Assembly (NCBI RefSeq): GCF_003473545.1
Contig: NZ_QUCM01000004.1
Location: 124,001-188,000, forward strand
DNA from: Clostridium sp. AM22-11AC
GTDB taxonomy: Bacteria; Bacillota; Clostridia; Lachnospirales; Lachnospiraceae
DNA length: 64,000 bases
Direction of reading: 5' to 3'
The notes under the pieces are model-generated. The model did no database searches. It was given only the letters and a program-made list of their open reading frames with translations, and had not been told where the DNA came from. The translations under genes were made by a program, and so were the position numbers. Position 1 is the first letter of the stretch. Each line of letters begins with the position of its first letter. Of this stretch, positions 18,283-27,694 are shown one piece after another.

Positions 18283-18311
18283 ATTATACATGATAATTCT
18301 TCTCTTGTCAA
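18283..18311 (-). promoter_or_regulatory. Consensus promoter of rubredoxin/hemerythrin
   Basis: Perfect TTGACA (18306-18311) and TATAAT (18283-18288) with 17 bp between. ATTAT-5-ATAAT symmetry overlaps the -10 box. A hairpin CACCGGAAGATCCGGTG lies in the leader. Confidence 0.8.
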
Positions 18312-18360
18312 TATTAGTAATCATTATTATTTTTATTTTATTTAATTTTTTCTTCAGTCT

Positions 18361-18525
18361 TTGCGCAAAACCAAATTTGCTAGTATAATGAAGCGTAGTG
18401 AAAAATAAGCGGCTGCGAAGCAGACATTTATTTTTTACAAGCCATTAACGAATGAACCGTCTGCGCAAGCAGACAGCGAAGCGCCTCAACAGACCGCAAA
18501 TATAGAGCGTAAAGGAGAATGATCC
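18361..18525 (+). promoter_or_regulatory. Promoter and structured leader of the dehydrogenase/aldolase unit
   Basis: TTGCGC (18361-18366) and TATAAT (18384-18389), 17-bp spacing. The roughly 130-nt leader holds a perfect hairpin GTCTGC-GCAA-GCAGAC near 18459-18474 and related GCGAAGC/GCAGAC words, so it can fold. No known riboswitch is recognised. Confidence 0.5.
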
Positions 18526-19476
18526 ATGAACCACAAAACCGTTGTTTTCAACGAAGCAAAAATGAACTTTGACGGAAATCTTGATTTTTCCGTTCTTTCT
18601 TCAGAAGTAGTCACCTACAGTGACACCACACCTGATCAGTTTTTAGAGCGCGTGGCAGATGCAGAAATCCTTGTTACTAAAGAAATGCCTGTAAGCCGTG
18701 AACAGATCCTGGCGCTGCCGGACAGAGTGAAGCTGATCTGCGAAGCGGGAACCGGTTATAACAACCTGGATCTGGATGCAGCGCGGGAAAAGGGAATTAC
18801 TGTATGCAATATCCCGGCTTACAGTTCGGAGCGTGTAGCACACACTGCCATTATGATGATCTTAAATTTAAGTTCCACCATGCAGACCCAGATGGCTATG
18901 CTGGCAAAGGGAAACCATGACAATTTTACCAAAAATCTCCAGGTTCCTCATGTGGAAGTAAACGGAAAAACTCTGGGTATCATCGGCGCCGGAAATATTG
19001 GACGCACTGTGATGAAGATTGCAAAAGCATTGGATATGAACATTCTTGTGTATACAAGAACTCCTAGAGAAGAGGAGGAAAATGTACATTATACTGATCT
19101 GGAAACGGTACTGAAAAACAGCGACTATGTTTCCCTTCACTGCCCGCTGACACCAGCTACCAGACATCTGATCAATGCTGATACTCTGGTGCTGATGAAG
19201 CCAACTGCTTTCCTGATCAATACATCCAGAGGCGCTCTGATTGATGAACCGGCACTGATCAAAGCTTTACAGGAGCACAAGATCGCAGGTGCCGGACTGG
19301 ATGTACAGGAAACAGAACCGCCTGTAGAAGACAATCCGTTATACACACTGGATAATGTGATCCTTACACCTCACATGGGCTGGAAGGGCCTGGAGACCCG
19401 ACAGAGACTTTTAAGCATCTTAAAGGGAAATATTGATGGATTTATCAACGGAAAGCCTGTAAATGTGGTTTCATAA
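18526..19476 (+). CDS. D-2-hydroxyacid dehydrogenase (NAD-dependent)
   Basis: 316 residues. The NAD-binding motif is LGIIGAGNIGRTVMKIA (about 147-163). The catalytic set is visible: Arg in INTSRGALIDEPAL, Glu in LDVQETEPP and His in LTPHMGWK. It reduces a 2-keto acid such as hydroxypyruvate or glyoxylate to the D-hydroxy acid, or the reverse. AAGGAG precedes the start. The threonine aldolase gene follows by 47 bp, so the two probably share a transcript and link hydroxypyruvate/glycine metabolism (inference). Confidence 0.85.
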   Translation: MNHKTVVFNEAKMNFDGNLDFSVLSSEVVTYSDTTPDQFLERVADAEILVTKEMPVSREQILALPDRVKLICEAGTGYNNLDLDAAREKGITVCNIPAYSSERVAHTAIMMILNLSSTMQTQMAMLAKGNHDNFTKNLQVPHVEVNGKTLGIIGAGNIGRTVMKIAKALDMNILVYTRTPREEEENVHYTDLETVLKNSDYVSLHCPLTPATRHLINADTLVLMKPTAFLINTSRGALIDEPALIKALQEHKIAGAGLDVQETEPPVEDNPLYTLDNVILTPHMGWKGLETRQRLLSILKGNIDGFINGKPVNVVS

Positions 19477-19523
19477 AACCGGTCATTTTATATTTACATT
19501 AACGAAGGGATAATAAAAATACT

Positions 19524-20567
19524 ATGAACACACATTTATCTTTTGCCTGTGACTATATGGAAGGGACTCATCCGGCCATTCTTCAGAAACTTGTAGAGAC
19601 AAATCTTGAAAAAACAGGTGGATATGGACTGGATCCATATTGTGACGCTGCCAAAGAAAAGATCAAAGCTGCCTGTGGCTGTCCGGAAGGAGAAGTTTTC
19701 TTTCTGGTAGGCGGCACCCAGACCAATGCTACTGTAATCGATGCACTGCTTAAAAGCTATCAGGGTGTGATCGCAGCAGAGATCGGACATGTAAGCGTCC
19801 ACGAAGCCGGTGCTATTGAGGCAGACGGACACAAGGTACTCACTCTGCCACATGACAATGGAAAGATCAGCGCGGACCAGGTTCGCGGACTTTTAGACGG
19901 CTTCTATAATGATGCCAACCACGATCACATGGTCATGCCGGGAATGGTATATATTTCCCATCCAACGGAATACGGCACCCTTTACACCTTAGAAGAGCTG
20001 ACTGAGCTCAGCAATGTATGCCACGAAAACCACATTCCTCTTTATATGGATGGGGCCCGTCTGGCTTATGCACTAGCATGCAGCGAAAACCAGCTGACAC
20101 TGGCCGATATTGCCCGTTTATGCGATATTTTCTATATCGGCGGAACAAAATGCGGCGCACTGTTTGGCGAAGCTGTGGTCATTCCGAAACCAGGTCTGAT
20201 CCCGCATTTCTTTACCATCATCAAACAGCACGGGGCATTACTTGCCAAAGGTCGTCTTCTGGGGATCCAGTTTGATACCTTATTTACAGACTCTCTCTAT
20301 GAAAAAGTAGGCGCACCGGCGATCCAGGCTGCTGACCAGATACGAAAGACTTTAAAAGAGCAGAATTTTAGCCTCTGCTTCGGTTCACCTACCAACCAGG
20401 TATTCTGTATTGTAGATGACGCTCTTATGACCCGTCTGGAAAAACAGGTTGAATTTGGTTTCTGGGAGAAATATGATGATACCCATACGGTGATCCGTTT
20501 TGCCACCAGCTGGGCGACTACAAAAGAAGATGTGGATGCATTATGTAATCTGTTATGCAATTTATAA
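19524..20567 (+). CDS. Low-specificity L-threonine aldolase-type PLP enzyme
   Basis: 347 residues of the beta-eliminating lyase/threonine aldolase fold. The PLP-binding Lys lies in YIGGTKCGALFG, the pyridine-nitrogen Asp region is LYMDGARLAYAL, and GGTQTNATVIDAL binds the phosphate. It should split L-threonine or allo-threonine into glycine and acetaldehyde. The Shine-Dalgarno is weak (AAGGG, 14 nt away), consistent with coupling to the upstream dehydrogenase. Tryptophanase-like relatives cannot be excluded by sequence reading alone. Confidence 0.82.
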   Translation: MNTHLSFACDYMEGTHPAILQKLVETNLEKTGGYGLDPYCDAAKEKIKAACGCPEGEVFFLVGGTQTNATVIDALLKSYQGVIAAEIGHVSVHEAGAIEADGHKVLTLPHDNGKISADQVRGLLDGFYNDANHDHMVMPGMVYISHPTEYGTLYTLEELTELSNVCHENHIPLYMDGARLAYALACSENQLTLADIARLCDIFYIGGTKCGALFGEAVVIPKPGLIPHFFTIIKQHGALLAKGRLLGIQFDTLFTDSLYEKVGAPAIQAADQIRKTLKEQNFSLCFGSPTNQVFCIVDDALMTRLEKQVEFGFWEKYDDTHTVIRFATSWATTKEDVDALCNLLCNL

Positions 20568-20579
20568 AAAAGGGGAGAT

Positions 20580-20790
20580 TAGGTTGAGCCGGCAAGGCTG
20601 CCCATTTCGTCAACCCCGCCGGCTGTGTAATGTTCGATCGGAGTCTTCCATGCACCTGCCTTTGTGGCTGATTTTCCGCCAACTGCGTCCAGATTTTATC
20701 AACGTACGCACCGCGTACGCCTCAAAAATCTGAACACAGATGACAAAAAATCCTCTCACAAAATCAGGCACATAAAGATTCCAATCGAAC
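20580..20790. repeat. Candidate conserved intergenic element
   Basis: The 396-bp gene-free stretch after the aldolase gene holds a GC-rich block with a near-palindrome CGTACGCACCGCGTACG (around 20703-20719) and a CCGGC/GCCGG pair near its left edge. It has no convincing coding sequence: the minus-strand open frame has no ribosome site. It resembles dispersed intergenic repeats of Lachnospiraceae, but that needs a genome search. Confidence 0.35.
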
Positions 20791-20804
20791 ATATTTTTCT
20801 CTAT

Positions 20805-20843
20805 AGACAGATACCTCTCACTCTGCTGAACGGGTATCTGTCT
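20805..20843. terminator. Terminator after the threonine aldolase region
   Basis: Perfect 11-bp stem AGACAGATACC / GGTATCTGTCT with a 17-nt loop, followed by TTCT. Confidence 0.65.
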
Positions 20844-20963
20844 TTCTCTATGTAAAAAGCTCTGACTGCTTGTTTATGTAAAAGAGTATACAGAAAAGTT
20901 GTGTCCTAAGTTTGAAGCAGTCATAAAGTATTTCTAAAAAGGTTTAAGAAAATATGAGGAAAA

Positions 20964-21788
20964 TTATGATTTTACATTATCCCTGAACTGCTTTCGGTAC
21001 TGAGAAGGGCTCATACCAGTCACAGATTTAAATACCCTGTTAAAATGAGTCAGGTTTGAAAAGCCTGTTTCTTTACTTATGTCTGTAATATTCTTACTTG
21101 TTTCCATAAATTTACGCTGTGCATTCATAATACGTGTTACATTAATATAGCGGATGATCGTACTATTGGTATTCTTTTTAAATTCGCGGCACAGATAATA
21201 TGGGCTGACATAAAACATCTGTGCCAGCATTTCAAGACTGATCTCTTCCTGATAATGGCTGTGGATATAACGGATCACCTCACCGATCCTGCTTTTTCTT
21301 TCAGGCGCTTTTTCCGGTCTTTCTTCCCTTGCGATCAACAATAACAGCATATTTAATACCCCGCGGGCATATTCTTCGTGATATGCCCCTGGATTCTTCT
21401 GTTCTTTTAGGATAAGCTCCATTGCCCGGTGGATCTCCTGGCGTTCCCTTATACCCACTTTATAAATGCCGCCTTCCTCTCTTAATTCAGAAAGGATGGA
21501 GGGCCACAATATTTCCTCCTGTGAAAAATACAGCAGTACTCTTTTAAACGGCATATTCTCCGCTCCATAGGAATGATGCATTACATAAGGAGGAAAAATT
21601 ATAAATTCTCCAGCTTCCATTTTATAAAGCTTGTCTTCTACCATATGAAAACGTTCTCCGGCTTCCAGATAATAAATCTCATAATATTCATGATAATGAG
21701 ACTGGGACATATTGTCATTTACTCCCTGAATCCGCTCACAGGCTATTCCACTCCCCTGGGCCATCAGGATTCCTGCCTGATCTATCAT
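20964..21788 (-). CDS. AraC-family regulator with cupin sensor
   Basis: 274 residues. An N-terminal cupin (about 20-110, HYHEYYEIYYLEAG and FPPYVMHH) binds a small ligand, and a C-terminal AraC DNA-binding domain (about 165-265) carries two helix-turn-helices, ending with GFSNLTHFNRVFKSVTGMSP. It is divergent from the GH31 gene, and AraC regulators commonly activate their divergent neighbour, so it probably controls the GH31/TRAP operon in response to a sugar. Confidence 0.85.
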   Translation of the reverse strand: MIDQAGILMAQGSGIACERIQGVNDNMSQSHYHEYYEIYYLEAGERFHMVEDKLYKMEAGEFIIFPPYVMHHSYGAENMPFKRVLLYFSQEEILWPSILSELREEGGIYKVGIRERQEIHRAMELILKEQKNPGAYHEEYARGVLNMLLLLIAREERPEKAPERKSRIGEVIRYIHSHYQEEISLEMLAQMFYVSPYYLCREFKKNTNSTIIRYINVTRIMNAQRKFMETSKNITDISKETGFSNLTHFNRVFKSVTGMSPSQYRKQFRDNVKS

Positions 21789-21864
21789 ATTCCATCCTCC
21801 TGTCTGTGCAATATTGTTTTCCTATATCTATTTATATGGTTATTTTTTAATGAAGTTGTGTTTA

Positions 21865-21892
21865 TTGTATACAATTTTTATGTACTTATAAC
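21865..21892 (+). promoter_or_regulatory. Promoter candidate of the GH31/TRAP operon
   Basis: TTGTAT (21865-21870) and TATAAC (21887-21892) with a 16-bp spacer inside the 308-bp divergent intergenic region. The region is very AT-rich; I see no clear AraC half-site repeat. Confidence 0.4.
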
Positions 21893-22096
21893 AATTTTTC
21901 TTTTTGTTAAATGTCCTTTTTCTCGTACATTATAGCAAGATATGTAAAATTTCCACCTGTAATATGCAATTTTTGTCTAGTTCTTATCTTGTTATTTTAT
22001 TATCATTTCAATGCAAAACAACAAATAAATATCTTAGAAAATCATCATATCACAAAACAACCATAAAGTTAATTATGTTTAAGGAGGCCAAGATTC

Positions 22097-24598
22097 ATGA
22101 AAGTATGCATGAATGCGACAACTGTAAAACAGAAGGAAAATTACTTTTCTGTAGCTACCAACTGCACAGAGATCCGGATTTTCTTCCTCACCGATTATAT
22201 CATCCGTATCAGAGCCGGATTTGACGGTGATTTTGCAGAAGAATCCTACAGTCTTGTTACAACTGCCTGGGAAGACAGAATGGATCCGTTTTTAAAGGAC
22301 TACCGTAAAAAAATCCAGACCGCTGACGCTGTTCTGGAAGATGGAACAGATCAGGCCGTGATCCAGGGAAAAGAACTGAAAGTAGTTATAGAAAAAGATC
22401 CTTTCCGCATCTGTGTTTACGATAAAGAAGGAACCATGATCCATGCTGATATTGTAGATCTTGCTTACCGTGAAGACAGCAACCACCGCAGGATCCATAC
22501 CAGCCAGATTGAAGCAGATGATTGTTTCTTTGGTTTTGGAGAAAAAGGCGGTGAATTTAACAAAGCCCAGAAATACATGGTTTTAAGCCCGGGTGATTCC
22601 ATGGGATATGACCCCAAAGAAACCGATTCTCTTTATAAGCACATACCATTTTATATTAAGTTAAATCAGACTACCAAAAAAGCAACCGGATATTTCTATC
22701 ACAATACCTGGGAATGTGACTTTAACATGGGACGTGAAAAGCGCAATTACTGGCACCGTTACAGCAGCTACTCCACCAACGGCGGAGATATTGACCTTTT
22801 CCTGATCTCAGGACCTTCAGTCCGCCAGGTTGTAGAACGCTATACCGATCTTACCGGAAAGTCAGCCATGCTTCCTAAATACGCTTTAGGATATCTTGGC
22901 TCCTCCATGTATTATCCAGAACTGGATGCTGACTGCGATGATGCTATTGCAGAGTTCATCGACACTACCAAAGAAGAGGGAATTCCTGTGGATGGTTTCC
23001 AGCTTTCTTCCGGTTACTGTGCCATTGAAACAGAACAGGGCATCAAACGCTGCGTATTTACATGGAATAAAAAACGCTTCAAAGATCCAAAAGACTTTTT
23101 TGCCCAGATGAAAAAACGTGGCATCTGTGTATCACCAAATGTAAAGCCGGGAATTCTTCTGATCCATCCAAAACTGGATGAAATGAAAGCAAAAGGCATG
23201 TTTGTAAAAGCCAGTGAAACAGAAGAACCTGGTATCGGCACCTGGTGGGGCGGAAAAGGCATGTTTGTAGACTTTACCAGCCAGGAAACCCGCAATAACT
23301 GGAAGGAAATGTTAAAAGAGAATGTCCTGGATTATGGTACAAGTTCCATATGGAATGACAACTGCGAATATGACAGCATGGTTGATAAAGACTGCCGTTG
23401 CTCTTTTGAAGGAAAAGGTGGAACCATTGGCCAGTTAAAGTCTGTTATGTCCAATATTATGTGCCACATCACCAATGAAGCGATACATGAAACCTTTGAC
23501 AATACCCGCCCTTACGTTGTATGCCGTTCCGGTCATGCAGGCATCCAGCGCTATGCTCAGACCTGGGCCGGTGATAACTTAACCTGTTGGGAATCTTTAA
23601 AATACAATATTGCCACGATCCTTGGTATGGGATTATCTGGTGTTGCAAACCAGGGCTGCGATATTGGCGGCTTCTACGGACCTGCTCCTGAAGCAGAGCT
23701 GTTAGTCAGATGGATCCAGAATGGTATTTTCCAGCCTCGTTTCTCTATCCATTCCACGAATATTGACAACACGGTTACAGAACCTTGGATGTACAGCAAC
23801 TGCACAGAATATATCAGAACCGCTATCAAACTCCGTTACCGCCTGTTCCCATATCTGTATTCCCTTATGGAACGTGCTCATGAAACCGGACTTCCTATTA
23901 TGGAGCCTATGTGCAGTGCTTTCCAAAATGACCCGAAGTGCTATGAAGAAGGCATTGACTTCATGTTTGGTGACTCACTGCTGGTAGCAAATGTAGTAGA
24001 AAAAGGCGCCACAACACGTAAGATCTACCTGCCGGAAGGAAATAAATTTTATGATTTCTATACAAGGACTCCTTACGATGGTGGACAGACGATTGAAATA
24101 CCGGTAGACCTTGGAAGTATCCCTCTGTTTGTAAAAGGCGGCAGTATCATTCCAATGGCAACGAACCAGATGAAAAATCTTATGACCGAACAGCCAAACG
24201 GAATTTCTATTCTTTGCGCGCCTGACTGTGATGGTTCCTTTGTCCTGTATGAAGATGACGGTGTTTCTATGGATTATGAAAAGGGCTGCTATTTAAAAAC
24301 TTTCATTTCCATGGCTGCTGGGGAGCGCACCGTTCTCACCTTTAAACAGGAAGGTTCCTATACTACCTCTGTAGAAACCATGTCTCTGGACATGATCCAC
24401 AGAGAAAAAGCTCCATATTGGGTAACGGTAGATGGAAAGGAAATTCCACATTTTCTTCATAGAAGAAAGTTTGAGGAGACTGACTGCGGTTGGTATTACA
24501 GCCAGACTTTAAAGTCTGTACTGGTAAAATATCCTAATCCGAAAAAGGATTACCAGGTTGTCGTTTCCTTTGAGCAGTTCGATCTGATCGGTATGTAA
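22097..24598 (+). CDS. GH31 alpha-glycosidase
   Basis: 833 residues. An N-terminal beta-sandwich, then the catalytic barrel with the nucleophile Asp at about 421 in SIWNDNCEYD and the acid/base Asp at about 493 in QTWAGDN, then C-terminal beta domains. GH31 enzymes release alpha-linked glucose, xylose, galactose or sulfoquinovose. The nucleophile segment does not show the sulfoquinovosidase pattern, so that activity is unlikely. No signal peptide: it acts inside the cell on an imported glycoside. AAGGAGG precedes the start. It is followed by a TRAP transporter, which suggests an acidic substrate. Confidence 0.87.
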   Translation: MKVCMNATTVKQKENYFSVATNCTEIRIFFLTDYIIRIRAGFDGDFAEESYSLVTTAWEDRMDPFLKDYRKKIQTADAVLEDGTDQAVIQGKELKVVIEKDPFRICVYDKEGTMIHADIVDLAYREDSNHRRIHTSQIEADDCFFGFGEKGGEFNKAQKYMVLSPGDSMGYDPKETDSLYKHIPFYIKLNQTTKKATGYFYHNTWECDFNMGREKRNYWHRYSSYSTNGGDIDLFLISGPSVRQVVERYTDLTGKSAMLPKYALGYLGSSMYYPELDADCDDAIAEFIDTTKEEGIPVDGFQLSSGYCAIETEQGIKRCVFTWNKKRFKDPKDFFAQMKKRGICVSPNVKPGILLIHPKLDEMKAKGMFVKASETEEPGIGTWWGGKGMFVDFTSQETRNNWKEMLKENVLDYGTSSIWNDNCEYDSMVDKDCRCSFEGKGGTIGQLKSVMSNIMCHITNEAIHETFDNTRPYVVCRSGHAGIQRYAQTWAGDNLTCWESLKYNIATILGMGLSGVANQGCDIGGFYGPAPEAELLVRWIQNGIFQPRFSIHSTNIDNTVTEPWMYSNCTEYIRTAIKLRYRLFPYLYSLMERAHETGLPIMEPMCSAFQNDPKCYEEGIDFMFGDSLLVANVVEKGATTRKIYLPEGNKFYDFYTRTPYDGGQTIEIPVDLGSIPLFVKGGSIIPMATNQMKNLMTEQPNGISILCAPDCDGSFVLYEDDGVSMDYEKGCYLKTFISMAAGERTVLTFKQEGSYTTSVETMSLDMIHREKAPYWVTVDGKEIPHFLHRRKFEETDCGWYYSQTLKSVLVKYPNPKKDYQVVVSFEQFDLIGM

Positions 24599-24620
24599 GA
24601 AAGAAAGGGGATAAAATAAA

Positions 24621-25643
24621 ATGAAAAAACTGGCAGCAATTATAGCCGCTGTAGGACTGTCTCTGTGCAGTCTTACAGGCTGTGCTCAAAGCGGAGTTAA
24701 AAACAGTGCACAAGCCACTGCTGAAAATCCAATGATACTTACACTTGCCCACGGTCTTAGTGAAACTCATACAGTCCATATTGCAATGACTGAGTTTGCA
24801 GATAAGGTAAAGGAACGTACAAATGGAAGAATCCAGATCCAGATCTTCCCAAACGGACAGCTGGGATCTGAAAATGAAAATATGGAGCAGCTGATGGCAG
24901 GCGTTATCTCCATGACAAAGGTATCCGCACCTGGTCTTGCTACTTATAATGAATCCTACCATACCTTCGGCCTTCCATATATATTTGACAGCACCGAAGA
25001 TTTTTACCACGTAATGGATTCTGACCAGATGCATGATTTCTTCCTTTCATCGGAAGATGACGGCTTTGTAACGCTGACTTATTATACTTCCGGTGCCCGC
25101 TCTTTTTACACAAAAAATAAAGCGATCCGTAAACCAGAAGATTTAAAAGGCTTAAAGATCCGTGTCCAGGATATGAAGTCCCAGACAGATATGATGAAAG
25201 CTTTAGGCGGTATTCCAGTAGCTATGTCCTATGGTGATGTTTATACTTCTTTACAGACCGGTATTATTGACGGAACGGAAAATAATGAAACCGCTCTTAC
25301 CACAGGTAAGCACGGTGAGATCTGCAAAGTATATTCAACAGATCAGCATGCCATGATCCCGGATGTTATGGTCATGAGTGCCAAAGTATGGAAAGAGATC
25401 AGTCCTGAAGACCAGCAGATCATCCTTGAAGCAGCCAGAGAATCTACTGAAAGTCACAAAATTGCCTGGGATACTGCAATTGACCAGGCGATTGAAGAAG
25501 CCAAGAACACAATGGGAGTTGAATTTGTCAATGATGTAGACAAAGAAGCCTTCCGTGAAGCTACAAGCGGCATGATCAATGATTACTGTACACAGTACCC
25601 AGGAGTTAAAAAGCTTCTTGATATTATTGATTCAGTAGAATAA
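24621..25643 (+). CDS. TRAP transporter substrate-binding lipoprotein (DctP)
   Basis: 340 residues with a lipobox (SLTGC, Cys near residue 20) and the DctP fold. The substrate-carboxylate binding Arg is expected in the GLKIRVQD segment (about 180), which is typical of TRAP receptors for organic and sugar acids. AAAGGGG lies before the start, and the gene is 22 bp after the GH31 gene. It captures the substrate outside the membrane and passes it to the DctQ/DctM permease. Confidence 0.9.
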   Translation: MKKLAAIIAAVGLSLCSLTGCAQSGVKNSAQATAENPMILTLAHGLSETHTVHIAMTEFADKVKERTNGRIQIQIFPNGQLGSENENMEQLMAGVISMTKVSAPGLATYNESYHTFGLPYIFDSTEDFYHVMDSDQMHDFFLSSEDDGFVTLTYYTSGARSFYTKNKAIRKPEDLKGLKIRVQDMKSQTDMMKALGGIPVAMSYGDVYTSLQTGIIDGTENNETALTTGKHGEICKVYSTDQHAMIPDVMVMSAKVWKEISPEDQQIILEAARESTESHKIAWDTAIDQAIEEAKNTMGVEFVNDVDKEAFREATSGMINDYCTQYPGVKKLLDIIDSVE

Positions 25644-25655
25644 GGGAGGTTCGTC

Positions 25656-26159
25656 ATGAGAGAATTTTTAGCACTGATCAAAAAATGGATGACCCGCCTG
25701 TTAGCCGGCATCGCTACTGTCCTTCTATCCATTATGACACTGCTGGTTTTATATCAGGTATTTACACGTTATATTTTAAACAGCCCTGCTGCTTTTACAG
25801 AAGAACTGGTCCGTTATTTTCTGATCTGGACCGGCTTCATCGGAGCTGCCTATGCCTTCATCACCAGGGAGCACATGTGCCTTGTACTGGTACGTGACAG
25901 CTTAAGTCCTTCTGGAAAACGTATTTTAATGACGGTTATTGATATTCTAATCCTGCTTTTTGCTATTTTTGTTATCACCATTGGTGGATTTAAACTGGCT
26001 TTAAGTGCGCAGAAGGTATTCTCTGCCCTTTTAGGTATTCCAAGAAGCCTTGTATACGCTATGGCTCCTATATCAGGATTATTTATCATTCTGGCTCAGA
26101 TCATTAATATTTATGAAGATGTAACCGGAATTGCAGTTGAAGGAGGGAATGAATCATGA
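25656..26159 (+). CDS. TRAP transporter small permease (DctQ)
   Basis: 167 residues with four hydrophobic segments and the DctQ signature around VFTRYILNSPAAFTEELVRY. It forms the membrane complex with DctM. GGGAGG lies upstream, and the gene ends in an ATGA overlap with the DctM gene, which implies coupled translation. Confidence 0.9.
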   Translation: MREFLALIKKWMTRLLAGIATVLLSIMTLLVLYQVFTRYILNSPAAFTEELVRYFLIWTGFIGAAYAFITREHMCLVLVRDSLSPSGKRILMTVIDILILLFAIFVITIGGFKLALSAQKVFSALLGIPRSLVYAMAPISGLFIILAQIINIYEDVTGIAVEGGNES

Positions 26160-27457
26160 GTATCGGACTTACAACCGTTGTCTTGTTTGCAGTTTTCGGA
26201 ATTTTGCTGTTTTTAAGCTGTCCGATTTCTGTAAGTATTATTATTGCATCTATTGTCACTGCCATATCCTCTCTTTCATGGGATCAGATCACCTTTATCA
26301 CCATGCAGAAGATGAACAGCGGTGTAGAAAGCTTCTCCCTTCTTGCCATTCCTCTGTTTATCCTGGCTGGAAACATCATGAATAATGGTGGTATTGCAAG
26401 ACGTCTGGTAAACTTTTCAAAACTGTTTGTAGGCTGGATCCCAGGTTCACTGGCTCAAGCTAATATTGTGGGAAATATGCTTTTCGGAGCACTTTCAGGC
26501 TCCTCCGTTGCCGCTGCATCTGCTATGGGTGGCTGTATCTATCCCATTCAGAAAGATGAAGGATATGATCCTGCGTTTGCAACTGCCGTTAATATCGCAT
26601 CTGCTCCTACCGGCCTCCTGATCCCACCTACCAGTGCGTTTATCGTATATTCCACTGTAGCAGGCGGTGTATCCATTTCAACCTTATTTATGGCTGGCTA
26701 CATTCCTGGTATCCTTATGGGTGTTGGTTCCATGGTAGTTGCCTTTATTTACGCAAAAAAGCATAAATACCCTACTTCCGGAAAAACACCTATGAAAGAG
26801 GCGATCAAGGTAACCTTAGATGCTATTCCAAGCCTGCTTCTTATCATCATTGTTATCGGCGGTATTGTTGGCGGTATTTTTACCGCTACAGAAGGTGCTG
26901 GCATTTGTGTTCTTTACTGCCTGATCCTCTCTATCTGTTACCGTAGTATCACTGTAAAATCTTTTATGAAGATCCTTGTAAGCAGTGCTTGTACCAGTGG
27001 TATTATCCTGTTCCTGATCTCCGCATCCTCTGCTATGTCTTTCGTAATGGCATACTCTGGAATTCCGGCAGCTATTTCCACCGGTATTATGTCCATCTCA
27101 ACGAATAAATATGTGATCCTTCTTCTGATGAATATTATTTTGATGGTAGTTGGTATGTTTATGGACATTACACCTGCAATCCTTATTTTCACACCAATCT
27201 TCCTGCCTATCGCCCAGAGCCTTGGCATGACGGATATCCAGTTTGGTGTTATGCTGATCTTTAATATGTGTCTTGGAAACATCACACCTCCTGTTGGTTC
27301 TGTTCTTTTCGTAGGCTGCGGAATCAGCAAGATCAGTATTGAAGAAGTAACAAAAACCCTGCTTCCGTACTTTGCGGTACTGTTCCTTCTGCTTTTAGCA
27401 GTTACCTATATTCCTGCATTATCATTAGGCGTACCGAAGTTAATGGGGCTGATCTGA
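26156..27457 (+). CDS. TRAP transporter large permease (DctM)
   Basis: 433 residues with about 12 membrane segments, the ion-coupled channel of the TRAP system. Typical stretches include FSLLAIPLFILAGNIMNNGG near residue 60, LIPPTSAFIVYS, and NMCLGNITPPVG near the C-terminus. It starts inside the end of the DctQ gene and ends the operon; a strong terminator follows. Confidence 0.92.
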   Translation: MSIGLTTVVLFAVFGILLFLSCPISVSIIIASIVTAISSLSWDQITFITMQKMNSGVESFSLLAIPLFILAGNIMNNGGIARRLVNFSKLFVGWIPGSLAQANIVGNMLFGALSGSSVAAASAMGGCIYPIQKDEGYDPAFATAVNIASAPTGLLIPPTSAFIVYSTVAGGVSISTLFMAGYIPGILMGVGSMVVAFIYAKKHKYPTSGKTPMKEAIKVTLDAIPSLLLIIIVIGGIVGGIFTATEGAGICVLYCLILSICYRSITVKSFMKILVSSACTSGIILFLISASSAMSFVMAYSGIPAAISTGIMSISTNKYVILLLMNIILMVVGMFMDITPAILIFTPIFLPIAQSLGMTDIQFGVMLIFNMCLGNITPPVGSVLFVGCGISKISIEEVTKTLLPYFAVLFLLLLAVTYIPALSLGVPKLMGLI

Positions 27458-27476
27458 TCCTTTCAAAATCATTTCC

Positions 27477-27506
27477 GGGGCTGTTTAAAACACAGCCCCT
27501 TTTTTA
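27477..27506 (+). terminator. Terminator of the GH31/TRAP operon
   Basis: GGGGCTGT (27477-27484) pairs with ACAGCCCC (27492-27499), followed by T7. Confidence 0.9.
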
Positions 27507-27694
27507 TATTTCTAAGATTTTATATCAAGGTGTTTCCATTGTTAATACTGTTACCGTTCCGTCATGCCGTCTTCTTGTTTCTTTAAAAAATCTCTGGTAA
27601 TCTAACATAAAGTAGGCTATAATAAAGCGAAAAACATTTAGGAAACAATAAATAACCATAGACATAGAAACCTTAGGGAAAGAGGGTGAAGGAA

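Noticed and set aside
18283..18311. PerR-box-like symmetry over the rubredoxin promoter
   Set aside because: Half-sites ATTAT and ATAAT are 5 bp apart and do not match the PerR 7-1-7 pattern; promoter overlap explains the AT symmetry.
22097..24598. Sulfoquinovosidase assignment for the GH31 enzyme
   Set aside because: The nucleophile region reads SIWNDNCEYD, not the sulfoquinovosidase pattern, and no sulfoquinovose pathway genes are nearby.
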